From Chrysophaeum taylorii (taxonomy: Eukaryota > Sar > Pelagophyceae > Pelagomonadales > Pelagomonadaceae): a stretch of 64,000 nt of DNA. Where the stretch lies: positions 310,001 to 374,000 of the forward strand of contig JAQMWT010000040.1 of assembly GCA_029834535.1 (NCBI GenBank). Direction: 5' to 3'. The translations under genes were made by a program, and so were the position numbers. The notes below the pieces were generated by a model. It was not told the origin of the DNA, did no database searches, and was given only the letters and a program-made list of their open reading frames with translations. Shown here in pieces: positions 27,700 through 38,959 of this stretch; within the stretch, counting starts at the first letter, position 1, and each line of letters starts with the position of its first letter.

Positions 27700-30243
27700 A
27701 TGTGGACCGCAACCTTGTGGGCCCTCGTCGCCGCGAACGCGGTGGTCTTCGTCCTCAACACCCTGGGGTTCGTGGCCATCTCGCGGCAGACGCGGTTCTA
27801 CAAACTCGAGGAGCTCTGGGGAGACTCGGTGTCGGCGCGGCACACGATCCTCCCGGCGTGGCGGCCGATGCTGGTCGCGACCTGTGTTGTGCTGGCCGTC
27901 GCCTCGACGGCCGAGGCGGTGGCGCTCGTCGCGTACGCCGTGGTGCGTCGCGGCCGCATCACTCGTCAAGACGCGATGGCCTGGCACGACCTGAGCGCTC
28001 TAGCGTTCCTGAGTCTCGACGGCTTGGTACCGTCGATCGTCACGCAGCACGCCGTCTCCAAGGACTCGTTCCGACGATCGGTCTCCTTCGCGACCCTCCA
28101 GTTTTTGGTCAACACGGCCTTTTGGGCCTGCAAGCTCGCGCTGCGACGGCGCCACAGCCTCGCCCAGGCCTTTCTGAGCGCCGCGCTCCTCGTCTCGGCC
28201 GGCTTGCTGCCGACGGGTCTGCTCGTCGCGACGTTGAGCGGGGCCTTCAGGACGCGCGTCCGGCTCCACAGCCGCACCCACAGGGCGGCCTTCGTCCTCT
28301 ACACCTGCGTCGACGCCTCCTGGATGCTGAGCTTTTCGCTGCGCGCGACGGGCGTCGTCGACCTAAAAGTCGCGATAGTCTTCGTCGTCCTCATGCTCCT
28401 TCTCCAGCTTTTGCTGCCGATCGCGACGCACAAGACCCTCGTCGCCGACACTAAATTCTGGCGCGGCCTGGGGAGGTACAACGCGAACGCGCGATTCCGG
28501 GACGGCCTCCGGCTCTCCGAGCTCTGCCGCGGCTCGAGCCAGTCGTCGATCGTCGGCGCCGACCCCAAACAACAACAACAACAACAACAACAAAACAACA
28601 GCATAACCAGCGGGGGAAACAACAACAACAACAACTCGACGCGGCGGTCGAGCGGCCGGGTCTCGTCGTCGACGCGGCGTCGGCCCGAGATGGGGCTCGA
28701 GGTGGCCTCGGCCAAGCTCCAGGACGTCATCGAGACCGCCTACCGGGACAAGAGCATGCTGGAATTCGAGAACCTGACGATCGACGCGGACGTCATCGGC
28801 AAGGGCACGACGGCCTTCGTGTACCGCGGCCGCTACAAAAGCGATGCCGTGGCCGTCAAGGTGTTCAACCCGGCGGAAATCACCGAGGAGTACGTGGCGA
28901 CCTTTGGTCAGGAAATCCACCTCATGGCCCAGCTCCGCCACCGGAACGTCCTCATGCTCTACGGGCTCTGCGTCCGGCCGCCGCAGATCTGCGCCGTCTT
29001 CGAACTCTGCGAGTCGGGGTCCCTCGCGAGCGCGATGGCCGCCGCCGTGGCCGCGGAGGCCTGGGACGCCGAGGCGCGGCTCCGGTGCGCCTTCGACTGC
29101 GCGTCGGCGGTCGCTTACCTCCACTCGGCCTCGGTGTGGCACCGCGACGTCAAGCTCGACAACTTTCTGGTCGCGCGCGACGGCACCGTCAAGCTCTGCG
29201 ACTTTGGCGAGAGCGTCCGCCGCACCACCGCCGCGTCGAGGGGTGACCACCTCGACCCGCCGCCCGTCGTCGAACGCTCCTCTTCGAGCCACGCGGCGAC
29301 GACCGGCACGACCGGCTCCTTCGACGACCCGCCCGTCGATCCGCGGCGATCGAGGACGAGCCTCGTGCTCAAGCTCGTGGCCGAGCGCCTCTGGCCGCCG
29401 CCGCCCGCGCGGTCCCCCGCCCGCTTCGCCTCCCCAAAGCTCGTGGCCCACCTCTCGCGCCCCCCCCCCGACGAACCCGACGACTCGCTAAGGCTCGAGA
29501 TCGTCGGCACCGTCGCCTACATGGCGCCCGAGCTCATCGCCGCCAAGAGAGAGTACACCGAGGCCGTCGACGTCTTCGCGCTCGGGGTCGTCCTGCGCTG
29601 CGTCTGGACGGCCGAGCCCGACCCGTGGCCGCGCGACCTCCAGACCTTTGAAATTTTCGACAGGGTCGAGCGCGGCGAGCGCCCGGCGCTCGGCGACGAC
29701 TGTCCCGACCCCGTCGCCGGCATCGTTACCGCCTCCTGGGCCCACGACTGCGAAGACCGCCCCAACGCCGACGCGATCCGCCACCGCTTAATCAGAGCCC
29801 TCGACGACCTCTGCGGTCCCGACGCTGTCGCCCGCCTCCGACGCCACGCTTCGAGGCACCCGCGATGTCAGCGCACGACGCGCACCACCTCCCTCGTCGA
29901 CCGCCTCTTCTTCGCGACGCGCTCCTTCTCCATCAAGAAGGACGACGACGACCAAAACGACGAGCCCCGAGTTCCGGGCGGCGGCGTCCCCATGACCCCG
30001 CGCGCTGTCGCGGGTGAGGATCCCAAAACCCGCCCCGGCGGGTCCGCGCGCTGGGAGGAGTCGGACGCCTCCCCGACCAGGTCCTTCGCCCCCGACGAGG
30101 ACCCCCTGCGCGACGACGACCACGACGACGAGGACGAGGTGGGCCCCGCGCGCGACGTCGAAGACCCCGCGCGGCTCTCTCCTCCGGAGGAAGAACGCCA
30201 GAAAAACGCGATGCCTTCTCTGGACGCCTGCATGATGGCGTAA
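27700..30243 (+). CDS. Seven-transmembrane receptor-like TKL protein kinase
   Basis: The 847-residue single-exon protein has seven hydrophobic helices in residues about 4-250 (from LWALVAANAVVFVLNTLGF to VAIVFVVLMLLLQLLLPIA). A low-complexity linker has nine Gln and Asn/Ser runs. The kinase domain starts near 362. It has the Gly loop IGKGTTAFVYRG, VAVK (Lys about 387), HRDVKLDN (catalytic Asp 483), DFG (501-503) and GTVAYMAPE (about 603-611). All catalytic residues are present, so it should be active. Motif style (HRNVL, HRDVKLDN) fits the tyrosine-kinase-like group. The DFG-to-APE segment is about 108 residues instead of 20-35, with a Ser/Thr/Pro-rich insert. The acidic C-tail has no domain. 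GPCR-TKL fusions are known from stramenopiles; a ligand cannot be inferred. Confidence 0.88.
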   Translation: MWTATLWALVAANAVVFVLNTLGFVAISRQTRFYKLEELWGDSVSARHTILPAWRPMLVATCVVLAVASTAEAVALVAYAVVRRGRITRQDAMAWHDLSALAFLSLDGLVPSIVTQHAVSKDSFRRSVSFATLQFLVNTAFWACKLALRRRHSLAQAFLSAALLVSAGLLPTGLLVATLSGAFRTRVRLHSRTHRAAFVLYTCVDASWMLSFSLRATGVVDLKVAIVFVVLMLLLQLLLPIATHKTLVADTKFWRGLGRYNANARFRDGLRLSELCRGSSQSSIVGADPKQQQQQQQQNNSITSGGNNNNNNSTRRSSGRVSSSTRRRPEMGLEVASAKLQDVIETAYRDKSMLEFENLTIDADVIGKGTTAFVYRGRYKSDAVAVKVFNPAEITEEYVATFGQEIHLMAQLRHRNVLMLYGLCVRPPQICAVFELCESGSLASAMAAAVAAEAWDAEARLRCAFDCASAVAYLHSASVWHRDVKLDNFLVARDGTVKLCDFGESVRRTTAASRGDHLDPPPVVERSSSSHAATTGTTGSFDDPPVDPRRSRTSLVLKLVAERLWPPPPARSPARFASPKLVAHLSRPPPDEPDDSLRLEIVGTVAYMAPELIAAKREYTEAVDVFALGVVLRCVWTAEPDPWPRDLQTFEIFDRVERGERPALGDDCPDPVAGIVTASWAHDCEDRPNADAIRHRLIRALDDLCGPDAVARLRRHASRHPRCQRTTRTTSLVDRLFFATRSFSIKKDDDDQNDEPRVPGGGVPMTPRAVAGEDPKTRPGGSARWEESDASPTRSFAPDEDPLRDDDHDDEDEVGPARDVEDPARLSPPEEERQKNAMPSLDACMMA

Positions 30244-30414
30244 CGACGACCACTGGAAAAGTAACGTCGTCGTCCTTTTCCTCTCTTCCCTTTCCTTCCC
30301 TTCCCTCCCCTTCCGGGTGTGTCAAGTCAAATCATTCAATCAACTGAGCTACCCAACCATCCTTCGGTTGATGATGCTGCAGCAGACCGGGCTCCTGCTG
30401 TCGAACCGTCAAAA

Positions 30415-30440
30415 ACCGAACCGAACCGAACCGAACCGAA
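30415..30440. repeat. (ACCGA)n microsatellite
   Basis: Five ACCGA units in the kinase/helical-repeat intergenic region. Confidence 0.85.
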
Positions 30441-30522
30441 CACAACACACCTGCCTGTTGATGATCTTTGTCGCGCGCGCAACACAACAAACAAACGCTT
30501 GCGCCGCCGCCGCCGCCGTAAA

Positions 30523-30566
30523 CAACAAGAACAACTAAAACAACTATTGTTTAGTTGTTCTTGTTG
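30523..30566. promoter_or_regulatory. 17-bp perfect inverted repeat (hairpin)
   Basis: CAACAAGAACAACTAAA at 30523..30539 and its exact complement at 30550..30566 are separated by 10 bases. The structure ends 55 bp before the ATG at 30622, so it may lie in the 5' UTR or core promoter. It could be a transcript hairpin or a small palindromic insertion. Confidence 0.65.
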
Positions 30567-30621
30567 GAGACTTGTTGTTGGTCCGCAGAGCGAATCCTTG
30601 TTTCTTCCAACAAGGTAGAAA

Positions 30622-33600
30622 ATGTTGGCGCGGTGCACGAAGACAGTGCTGACGGCGCCGGGCGGGGACGAGGCGCTGGAGGAGGCGTGCCTCCGGGCGT
30701 GCCGGGGGGGAAAGGCGTCGGGGAAGGGCGAGGCGTCGGTGCGCGGTGCAATAGAGTACTTGGAGTCGATTCTCCTCCGGTCCGCCGATGACCCTTCGGA
30801 GCGCCAGGGCGGCGCGAGCGCGGCGATCTGGGCGCAGGCTTTGACGGCGGCGACGCGGGCCCAGAAAAAGAACGACGAGGACCTCAAACGGCGCGCGGGC
30901 CTGTTCGCGCGGTGGCTCCTCGCGCGCGACTTTTCGTCGGGTCCGGAACTCGTAGGTACGGCCGTCGTGGTTTCGGGGCGCGCCCAAGAGGAAAAAACGT
31001 GGGCCCGCCTCGCCGCCGCCGAGATGACGCGGCGAGCGTGCCACGTGGAGCCCGTGTGGACGGGCGACGCCTTTGGCGCGGTGGCCCCGGGGGCGGCGGC
31101 CGCTTTCGGCGCGCGCGGCCTTTGCTCGGCGTTCGTCGAGGCGTGCGTCGGGACGACCGCGCCGACGCGGGCCGCCCTCGGGGCCTCGCAGGCCCTGCAC
31201 GAGGTGACCCACGCCCTCGCGCGCGGCGCAGCCTGGGCGGCGGCGGCGGCGGCGGCAGAAAAGTCGTCGGACGAGAGCGACTCGGACGACGACGACGACG
31301 CGCGCGAGGCGAGGGCGAGGGCGAAGATCGGCGTCCGGTGCCGCGAGGCGCTCTGGGGCCTGCGGGCCGGACTCGCGGCCGTGTGCCGGGTCGAGACGCG
31401 GTGGTACGGCCCGGCCTCGACGCACCGCGCGGCCTACGTGGCGGCCGTCGCCGACCTCCGGTCCGAGATGGGCGGCGACGCGCTCTCGCTCGAATCTGGC
31501 GAGTACGACGCCGCGGGCGCGGCGGCGGCCGCCGCGCGCCGCGACTCGACCGTCGCGCGCGGCTGCGAGGGCGTCGCCGAGATATTCGCCGCTGCCGACG
31601 AGGCCGACCGCGACGGCGACGAGGCCCGCGCGAGGGACATGCGCGCGGCGGCGCGCGGCGCGCTCGACGCGAGCGCGGCGAGGCTCGCGTGGCTCGTGCG
31701 GGTCGTGCCCCCCGACGAGCTCGCGCGCGACTGGGGTGCTTCCAAGGACGCCGCGGCGGTCTCGGCGCTCGAAGATTTGGCCCGCGAGCTCGCGGGCGTT
31801 GCCGTCGACGACGATGGCGACGTGGACTCGGACGACGACGATCTCGTCGGTCGAGAGTACTTCCGCAAGATCGTCGAAAGGAAGGCGGCCGTCGCCGACG
31901 TGCGCCGCGCCGTCGCGCGACGCCTCTGCCTCCTCCTCGGCCAGCTCAAGCGCAAGCGCCTCGAGGACATCTTCGACCGACGTCCCGACCTCCAGCAGAG
32001 CCTCCACAATTCGACCTCCTACCTCCTCAAGCTCAAGACCGGCGGCGGCGAAGACGCGAAGACTTCGGGCGACGACTTTGTGGCCCTCGTCAACGCGGCG
32101 ACGACCTCCCTCGCTGCGATCGCGACGAAACGCGTCCTCGACACCGCCTTTTCTTCTTCCGCCGCCGCCGGATCCCCTGGCTCCGAGCAAATCGCGACCC
32201 TCGCCGCTCCGCTACTCGCCATCCTCGACGACGACCGTCGCGACTCCGTTTCGGCGACCGTCGGCGAGCTCGTCGCTCCCCTCGCCCTCGTCGACGGCTC
32301 CCCGGTGCTCCGCGACATCCTCGGTCGCGCGACCCGAGACAAGTCGTTGCCGGCCCTCGACGCCCTCGCGTCCATCCTCGATCGGGCCTTTGTCGACGAC
32401 GTCGACGACCGCGCCTCGAGAAGAGCCGCGCGCAAAATCGTCGCCGAAGATCTCGTCGCCTGCCTCGCGAACGGCGCCCCTACCTCGGTGGTGGCCGAAA
32501 AAATGGCCGGACTCTTCTCGAGGCTCGACGCCGACGTCGCTATCCCCATGATTTGCGCCCGACTCGCCACCGACGAAAAGACGAATCGCCAGGCGCTCGA
32601 AAACGCGATGGGCGCGTGCCTTGCCGACGGCAAAAACCCCGCGAGCGCCGTCGACCATCTCGCGCACGCCCTCAGGAACCTCCACGCTACTGATGGTAAT
32701 AATAATACTGCGGCCTCCTCCTCCAAGGACGAGGACGACGACGGCATCTCTCTCGCGCCGTGGGTCCGGCGGGTCCTCGATCGCGTCCCGGCGTGGATGG
32801 CCAAGCTCGCCGCGTCTGGCGGCGACCGCTGGACTCGCGCCGCGGAGACCGCCGCGCGCCGCGCGGCCTCCAGCGCCAAGGACTCCGTCGCCCTCCGCAT
32901 CTGGGGAGCCGTCGTCGACTCCCTCGCCGACGACGCCGACCCTACTCCCTGTCGCAGAGCCCTGCGCCGGATCATCCTAGCCGTCGAGCGCCAGCCCGAC
33001 CTCGCTTCGGACGCCGACCGAGAAGCCCTCCTCTTCGAGCGTCTCGCGCCGCTCCTCGCCTTGAAACGCGTCCCTGTCGGGACCTGGACGGTGCGCTCTT
33101 CGTTTTCTTCGTTTTCTTCTTCTACGACCTATGCTCGCAGGCGGTGCATCGGTGGCATGGTCCTGCCGACCGTCCCACCACCTCGGACGACGAGGACGAG
33201 GACGACGACGAGGACGACTCCCACTCCGACTCCGACTCGGACTCGAGGGGGCTGACTACCGAACGCGCCGCGGCCGCGTGTCGCAAGCGCGCGTACGCCT
33301 CATCAGAGCACAATACCGTCTCGACCATCGCCGCCGAAGTTCTCGGGCGCTTACCGCCGTCGCTGGGCGCCGTCGAGGCGGCCCCAGCGCTCGACGCCTT
33401 CCTCGCGCGCCGAGACGAACCGAGCGCCGACAGGGCGCGCGTCGCGACCTACGCTCTCTGTGAGTCCAGTCGAGTTTGTCGATACCCGAAGACAAGACCT
33501 TTGCAGGCCACGCGAGCTCTGTGCACGGTCTCGCCGCCGTGCGCGGCACGGGCGCGCTCGGAGCCGTGCTGCGCGCTCTCGCGACGGAAGAGGACGACGC

Positions 33601-34468
33601 TTCGCTCGTTCGAGTGCAGCAGGGCTGCGCGCACGTGCGTTTCTATCGCCCTCAACTTTTGCGACCGACCGATGCCACGCAGGCGCTCGCGATGCTCGTG
33701 GGCGCCGAGATCGGCGCCCAACCCGAAGACAAGACGAGGACGCGTCTTCTTCTGGTGAGCGAGATCGAGGAGACCCAACAATCGCCGACCATAACGCGAC
33801 TCTTGATACGGCTCGCGTCGACCTTTGGTGTTGTTTCGGGGGAGGACCTGGAGCGGTCGATTCGCGAAGCACTGGCGCTCGTCCTCTTGGCCGACGACGT
33901 GAGCGAGATAGCGTCGACGCTCGCGCGCGCGCTCGAGGACGCGGACGCGGGCGCGTTGCGCGTGGGATGCGTCAACGCGCTCGTCGTCCCCGCGCAGCAG
34001 CTCGCGAGCCCAGGCCTCGGGTTCTTCGCAGACGACGTCGGAAGCAGTGCGCTCCGATGCGCCGGGGCCGTCGTGTGCGGTGCCGAGGCCTCTTTGATTA
34101 AGAACCGGGCCGTCGCCAAATCTTGCGCGGCCGCGTGGCTCCAGCTCGTCTTCGTCCTGCTCGTCCGGACCTCGAGGCTCCCCCGGGGAGTCACCGCCAC
34201 GGACCTCTTCGGCGTGGCCCTCCAAGCCGCGCGCCACAGCCCGGCCTCGAGCACCCCCCCCGACGTCGGGCTGCGACGGAACGGACTCAAGCTCCTCGCG
34301 GCGGTCCTCGGCGTGCTCCGGGAAAGCCTCGCCGATTTGCCGCCGGCCTCCTCGGTCCAGGCGATCTCGCAGCTCCGCGGGATCGCGGCGATGGATCCCG
34401 ACCGCGACCTCCGCCAACTCGCGACCACGCTCGTCGAGGCCCTCGCGGCCGCCGAGGGCACAAAATAA
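30622..34468 (+). CDS. Large helical-repeat (HEAT/ARM-like) protein, family not recognised
   Basis: I infer three exons: 30622..33090, 33141..33459 and 33507..34468 (1249 residues). The introns are 50 bp (gtgcgc...cgcag) and 47 bp (gtgagt...ttgcag). Both joins move between frames exactly, which supports the model. The product is Ala/Arg/Leu-rich and dominated by helix pairs of HEAT/ARM character throughout. Two acidic Ser/Asp tracts are present, one near residue 215 (SDESDSDDDDD) and one in exon 2 (DEDEDDDEDDSHSDSDSDS). There are no transmembrane segments or catalytic motifs. I considered condensin, TBCD, TANGO6 and TEL2-type scaffolds and could not assign it. The UNC-45 gene begins 74 bp after its stop. 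Confidence 0.75.
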
Positions 34469-34542
34469 TAAATAAGTGAGGGTTTTTAATTGTTTGTGGT
34501 GTCTGTCTGTCTGTCACCAAGACTTGGAAAAAAGTACTAATA

Positions 34543-37500
34543 ATGGAGGCGGCCGTCGAGCTGAAATCGAAAGGAAACGCGGCGTTCTCGTCGGGGGACG
34601 AGGAGGGGGCCGTCGCTGCGTATACCCGTGGCATCGAGGCGCTCGATGCCATAGAGAAGTCGCAGTCTTCGAACGGAGGAGGAGGAGGAGGAGCGGTCGA
34701 GCTACGGTGCACGATCCTGTGTAACCGCGCCGCGTGCTTCCTCAAGCAGCGGAAGTATTCGGCGTGCGTGGCCGACTGCGACGAGGCGCTCGCCCTGGAT
34801 GGCGGGCGCGTCAAGGCGCTGTACCGGCGCGCCAAGGCGCGCGCCGAGCTCGGCGAGATCGAGGACGCGTTCCGGGACGCGACGCGGTGCGCGAGGCTGG
34901 GGTCGATCGACGCGCAGGCCCTCGCGCGGGACCTCAAGGTGCGCGTGAGCGAGGCGTTGGAAAAGAAGGGGGCCTTCGAGTCGCCCGTCGCGCAGCTCGC
35001 GACGAAGATCGCCGAGGCGCGGGTCGTCGAGGACGACTCGTGGCGCGCGGCTTGCGGGCTGTCGGCGGGCGACTCGGACGCGGCAAAAACCATGTGGCGG
35101 CGCGGCGCCGTCGAGCGCGCGATGCGCGAGACGAAGAACCCCCTCGCCGTGCGGCTGGTGGGAGCCTGCTGCGCCGCCGCCTCCGAGGCACCGCAGCTCG
35201 AAGGGCTGCGAGAGTTGCTGCGCGCGCGCGGACCCGATCTCGCCCGCCTCGACGATAGCGTCGTCCCGACGCTCGCCGTCGCCTCGCGTCTCGCCGAGGA
35301 TATCGAGGAGGAGGACGACGACAGTAGTAGCAAGACCACTATCGTTGCGGACGTGGCGGCCGTCGCCCTCCTCGAGTCGAGGAGGTCGGGGGTCCGCGAC
35401 GGCGCGATGGACGTGTTAGTCAAACTGTTTTCTCCGAGCGACAAAGCCGAGAATTATTTGGAGAAAACGAAGAAGAAGAAGAAGCTCGGGCCGCTCGCGG
35501 CGATGATGGAGAAGGAGAGCGATCGCGAGCGGCGGAATCGGGAACGCGCCGCCCAGGAGGCGAAGCGGCGGCGGCTCGCTTCGCGTCTGAGCGACGCGTG
35601 CCTCGACGAGGAGAAGGGCGCGTGGTGCCGAGGGCTCTGGCGGCTGCTGGATTCGGAGGACGACAACGAACGCCGCAAGGCCCAGGCCGTCGTCGCGCGC
35701 ATGATGCGGGCCGTCGCGGTGCCGGCGGCCCTCGACAAGACCTACGAGCTCGAGTGGGAGGCGACGGCCGTCGACGAGTGCGGCCCGAAGGACCTCGTCT
35801 CGCGGTTCGACGACGAGAACGTCGACGACGTCGTCGATGCCAAGGACCTCGCGCGCCGTCGCAGGCTCGCGTCGCTCGTGTCGGCGGCCCACCTCGCCTC
35901 GTCGCATTTCGGGGCCCGCGCCCTCGAGCTCTTGTTTGATCATCCGGCCGCCGACCTCCTGCGACTCGTCGAGGCCAAGGACGAGATCGCGGCGGCCGTC
36001 GCGGCCGACGCGCTCTCGGCGGCCGCGTCCTCCGACGAGGGTCGCGCTCTCCTCGAGCCCCTCGTGTCTGCGGGGGCCCTCGAGGGCCTCATGGAATCGC
36101 CCGCGCTCCCCAAGGCCGCGCGCTCTGCTGCTGCCACGGCGGTAGCCAAGCTCGGACTGGCGGCCAAGGCCCTCAAGGCCGGCGCCTCGGAGACCGGCAG
36201 GCTCCTCGACGCCTCGGTGGCGCTCCTCCGCGAGGCGAGCGCCGACGGCTCCTCGGACGCGGTCGAGCGCGCGATCGAGGTCCTCGCCGCCATGTGCGGC
36301 AACTCCCACGTCAAGGAGGAACTCGCGCACGGCTCGGGGCGCGTCGCGGGCAACGCGCTCGATTCGCTCTGCAAGCTCGAAACGCGCGGCTCGGATCCCG
36401 CCGCCTTCGGCCTCGCGACCATCTTCGCCGCCATCACCGTCACCAACAACGAGCTCCGCCAGCGCCATTTCCGCGAAAAGGAAATGGACATCACGCCAGA
36501 ACAGTACGACGAACTTCAACGAATCACCAAGCAAAAGGCGGAAGACGACGCCGACAAGGACGACGACGATCTGTGCAAAAAACGCTGCCGCAAGCTCGCG
36601 CTCGCGGACGGCGTCGCCGCCCTCGCGCGCCTCGCCTCGACGAACCCCTCGAGCGCCACGGCCGCTTGCCTCGCCGAGACCCTCTCGAATCTCGCGAAGG
36701 ACGACGCCCTCCGCGGCACTCTCGTCCAACAAGGCGGCTTCAAAGCCGCCGTCTCCCTCGCCGCCGACGACGCGCACCCCGACGCCTGCCGCGTAAACGC
36801 CGCCCACGCCGCCGCGAAGGTCCTCGTCACCACCAACCCCAACATGCTCACCGACCCGCAACGCCTCTCGGCCATCCGACCCCTCGTCTGGCTCTGCCGG
36901 CAGTTCAAGGCCCTCGAGCTCGCGCACTTCGAGGCCGCCATGGCCCTCACCAACCTCGCCTCCCTCGGCGAGACGGCCAAGCGACGCGTCGCCAAAGAAA
37001 AGGGCATCCCAGCCCTCGAGTACCTCCAGTTCTCGTCCAACGAGATGGTCCAGCGCGCCGCGACCGAAGCCCTCTGCAACATGGTCCCCGACGAGGACTT
37101 CCTCGCGCACCTCAAGAAACCCCAAAAGCTCAAGCTATGGTTCGCCTTTTCCCTCGAGTACGACCGCGACCTCCCGCTCGCCCGCGCCGCCATCGGCTGC
37201 ATGGCCATGGCCTCCGCCTGCGAAGGCATGCCCAAGGACATGGCCGCCTGCGAAAATTGCTTTTCTGCGCTCGCCGAGCACCTCAAACACCACCGCGAAC
37301 ACCCCGACCTCCTTCACCGCGCCGCCTACTGCGTGAGTCCTTTCGTCGTCCTTTTTTTCCTCCTCTCATTTTTTTCTATAATTATTAGGTTGCCAACTTG
37401 GCCCGCGACCTCGATTCGAGGCCGCCCCTCCTCGCCACCAACATCCCCGCTCTCGTCCGGACGGCGGCCACCACCCTCATCGACGTCGACAACTACGCCC

Positions 37501-37613
37501 TCCTCGACACCCTCGCCGACGCCGTCGACGCGCTCAAGCGCCAGCCCCCCCCCCGCGACGACGACGACGACGACGACGACGCCACTCGCGCCGCCGCCGC
37601 GGAGCGCGCGTAA
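34543..37613 (+). CDS. UNC45: UNC-45-type TPR/UCS myosin co-chaperone
   Basis: Exons 34543..37332 and 37389..37613 give 1004 residues. The 56-bp intron (gtgagt...attag) joins RAAYC to VANLARDL. Residues about 3-120 are three TPRs (AVELKSKGNAAFSSGDEEGA, LCNRAACFLKQRKYSACV, ALYRRAKARAELGE), the site where UNC-45 binds Hsp90/Hsp70 tails. A central ARM region follows. The UCS domain occupies roughly residues 600-1000, with FEAAMALTNLASLGETAKRR and VQRAATEALCNMV, typical for myosin binding. The C-terminus is poly-Asp then Ala/Arg. It folds and assembles myosin motors in the cytosol. Its stop codon abuts that of the convergent small thylakoid gene. Confidence 0.92.
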
Positions 37614-37973
37614 CTAAGGGTATATATCGTCGTCGTCGTCGTCGGTCCGCGACAACTTGTCCAGGAGCCCCTTGACGCCCGCCGCAAAGCTCAGAGCAAT
37701 CCACCCATATGCGACGGCCGTACCTACGCCCGTGTCCCCGCCTTCCTTCGTCTCGGCGTGTGCGGGGGCGGCCACGACGCCGCCTGCGACGCCGAGCCAC
37801 AATTCTCGTCGTCTCACACCCACGCCAGCGTTTTCTCGCACGTCTCGCTTCTTGCAACTCGGCGGAGTGATGATCGTGCCCTTGGGCGCCGCACGGAGAC
37901 TAGAAGGCCCTGCGACCGCTGCGACAGTCGTCACAAAGACCACCTCGACGACGATTGCGATCCAACAACGCAT
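37614..37973 (-). CDS. Predicted thylakoid protein with signal, transit and twin-Arg segments
   Basis: The 119-residue protein begins with a hydrophobic signal peptide (about 1-22). A basic transit-like stretch follows, then RRRELWLGVAGGVVAAPAHA (about 54-73), a typical twin-arginine thylakoid signal with an AHA cleavage site. The mature part is about 46 residues, with one predicted membrane helix (VAYGWIALSFAAGVKGLL) and an acidic tail DDDDDDIYP. This three-part targeting fits a small thylakoid-lumen or thylakoid-membrane protein of a complex plastid. The exact family is not recognised. Its stop TAG directly follows the UNC-45 stop TAA on the other strand, so the two genes must overlap in their 3' UTRs. 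Confidence 0.7.
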   Translation of the reverse strand: MRCWIAIVVEVVFVTTVAAVAGPSSLRAAPKGTIITPPSCKKRDVRENAGVGVRRRELWLGVAGGVVAAPAHAETKEGGDTGVGTAVAYGWIALSFAAGVKGLLDKLSRTDDDDDDIYP

Positions 37974-38959
37974 GAGACTCGACCCGAACCCTCGTTTTCG
38001 GAGCGCTACGACTTAAACGTAGCCCAGCACCATCAAGGGGACCGCCACACCCTTTTTTCCCTCCCTCCTCGCCGTGGCACGGGCGGTTCGGCACCGGAAG
38101 ACAGACACTGCGGCGAACGAGAACGGTTCCTCTTAATGAACCGGCAATGAATGACCCTTTGAGACATTTTTATGGATGCGGCGCGAGCTGCTGGAGTGTC
38201 TGGTGCAGCACCACGTCCCCCGAACATGACATTGGGGCGAGCGTCTCGCAAGCGTTTATAGGTAGCTCGCTCGCTCGCTCGCTGCTAGACTCCACGCTCA
38301 TCGATGGGTGCAGTTGGCTGTCGCCAAAACGATAATTGTTCTTGCCCGAGCAAACGAGCTGCGGCTTTACTTCTAGCGTCGCCGACCGGCCGCAGGCGCC
38401 TCATGCTTTACGTCGTATGAGCTGCTGCTGCCTGAAGAGTACACTTGAGCTTCGATGTCTTCGCAGCTGTCTCATCCCACGAAACACGACCGGAGCTGGC
38501 ACCGGCGTAACAATTACTTACGCGTGATGCGCGGCGACAAAAAACTGGCCGTATGCCTCATACGTGCGTCTTTTCGCGTGCATGCTATTATCTGCAAATA
38601 ACGCGCAAATGTAGAACAGGATCGCACGGAGCTCCTTCTTGATTTTGGTATCCACCATGCGAACTCGTCGAGTGTCAGTAATGAGTGAGTGAGTGAGTGA
38701 GTGCGTACAGATGGTGCCTGGTACTATAGCCAGATAGATTTATTCTGCATATCGAGATTTTTTTTTGCACCACTTTAATGCGGCGACGACGTGTGGACTG
38801 CATTTTCGGCATTTTATGGTGGATAACTGGATTAGACTGATGGTCGCACCGCCCGCATCAAGAAGAAGAAGAAGCCCATTCATTCATTTTCTTGGCGCGC
38901 GGAGACTCTCTCTCTCTATAAAGGGTAAGGGTCAATGAGTTAACGCGAACTTGAAGAAG
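37974..38959. other. Intergenic region upstream of the MDR oxidoreductase
   Basis: About 1 kb without a recognised gene. It contains a (GAGT)n tract near 38684-38703 and, close to the next gene, a CT-rich stretch followed by a TATA-like box. Confidence 0.55.
38917..38922 (+). promoter_or_regulatory. TATA-like box
   Basis: TATAAA follows a (CT)n tract, 38 bp before the ATG at 38960. That is close to the start codon, so transcription would begin nearly at the ATG, consistent with very short leaders in this genome. Confidence 0.45.

Larger units (their letters stand above)
30244..30621. other. Intergenic region with repeat and hairpin
   Basis: 378 bp between the kinase and the helical-repeat gene, with a CT-rich start (CTTTCCCTTCC), the (ACCGA)n tract and the strong inverted repeat listed separately. 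No gene. Confidence 0.6.

Noticed and set aside
30544-32190. 548-codon minus-strand frame
   Set aside because: Antisense to the helical-repeat gene, Arg-rich, no motif.
35416-37125. 569-codon minus-strand frame
   Set aside because: Antisense shadow of UNC-45; no domains, and the plus strand has clear TPR and UCS motifs.
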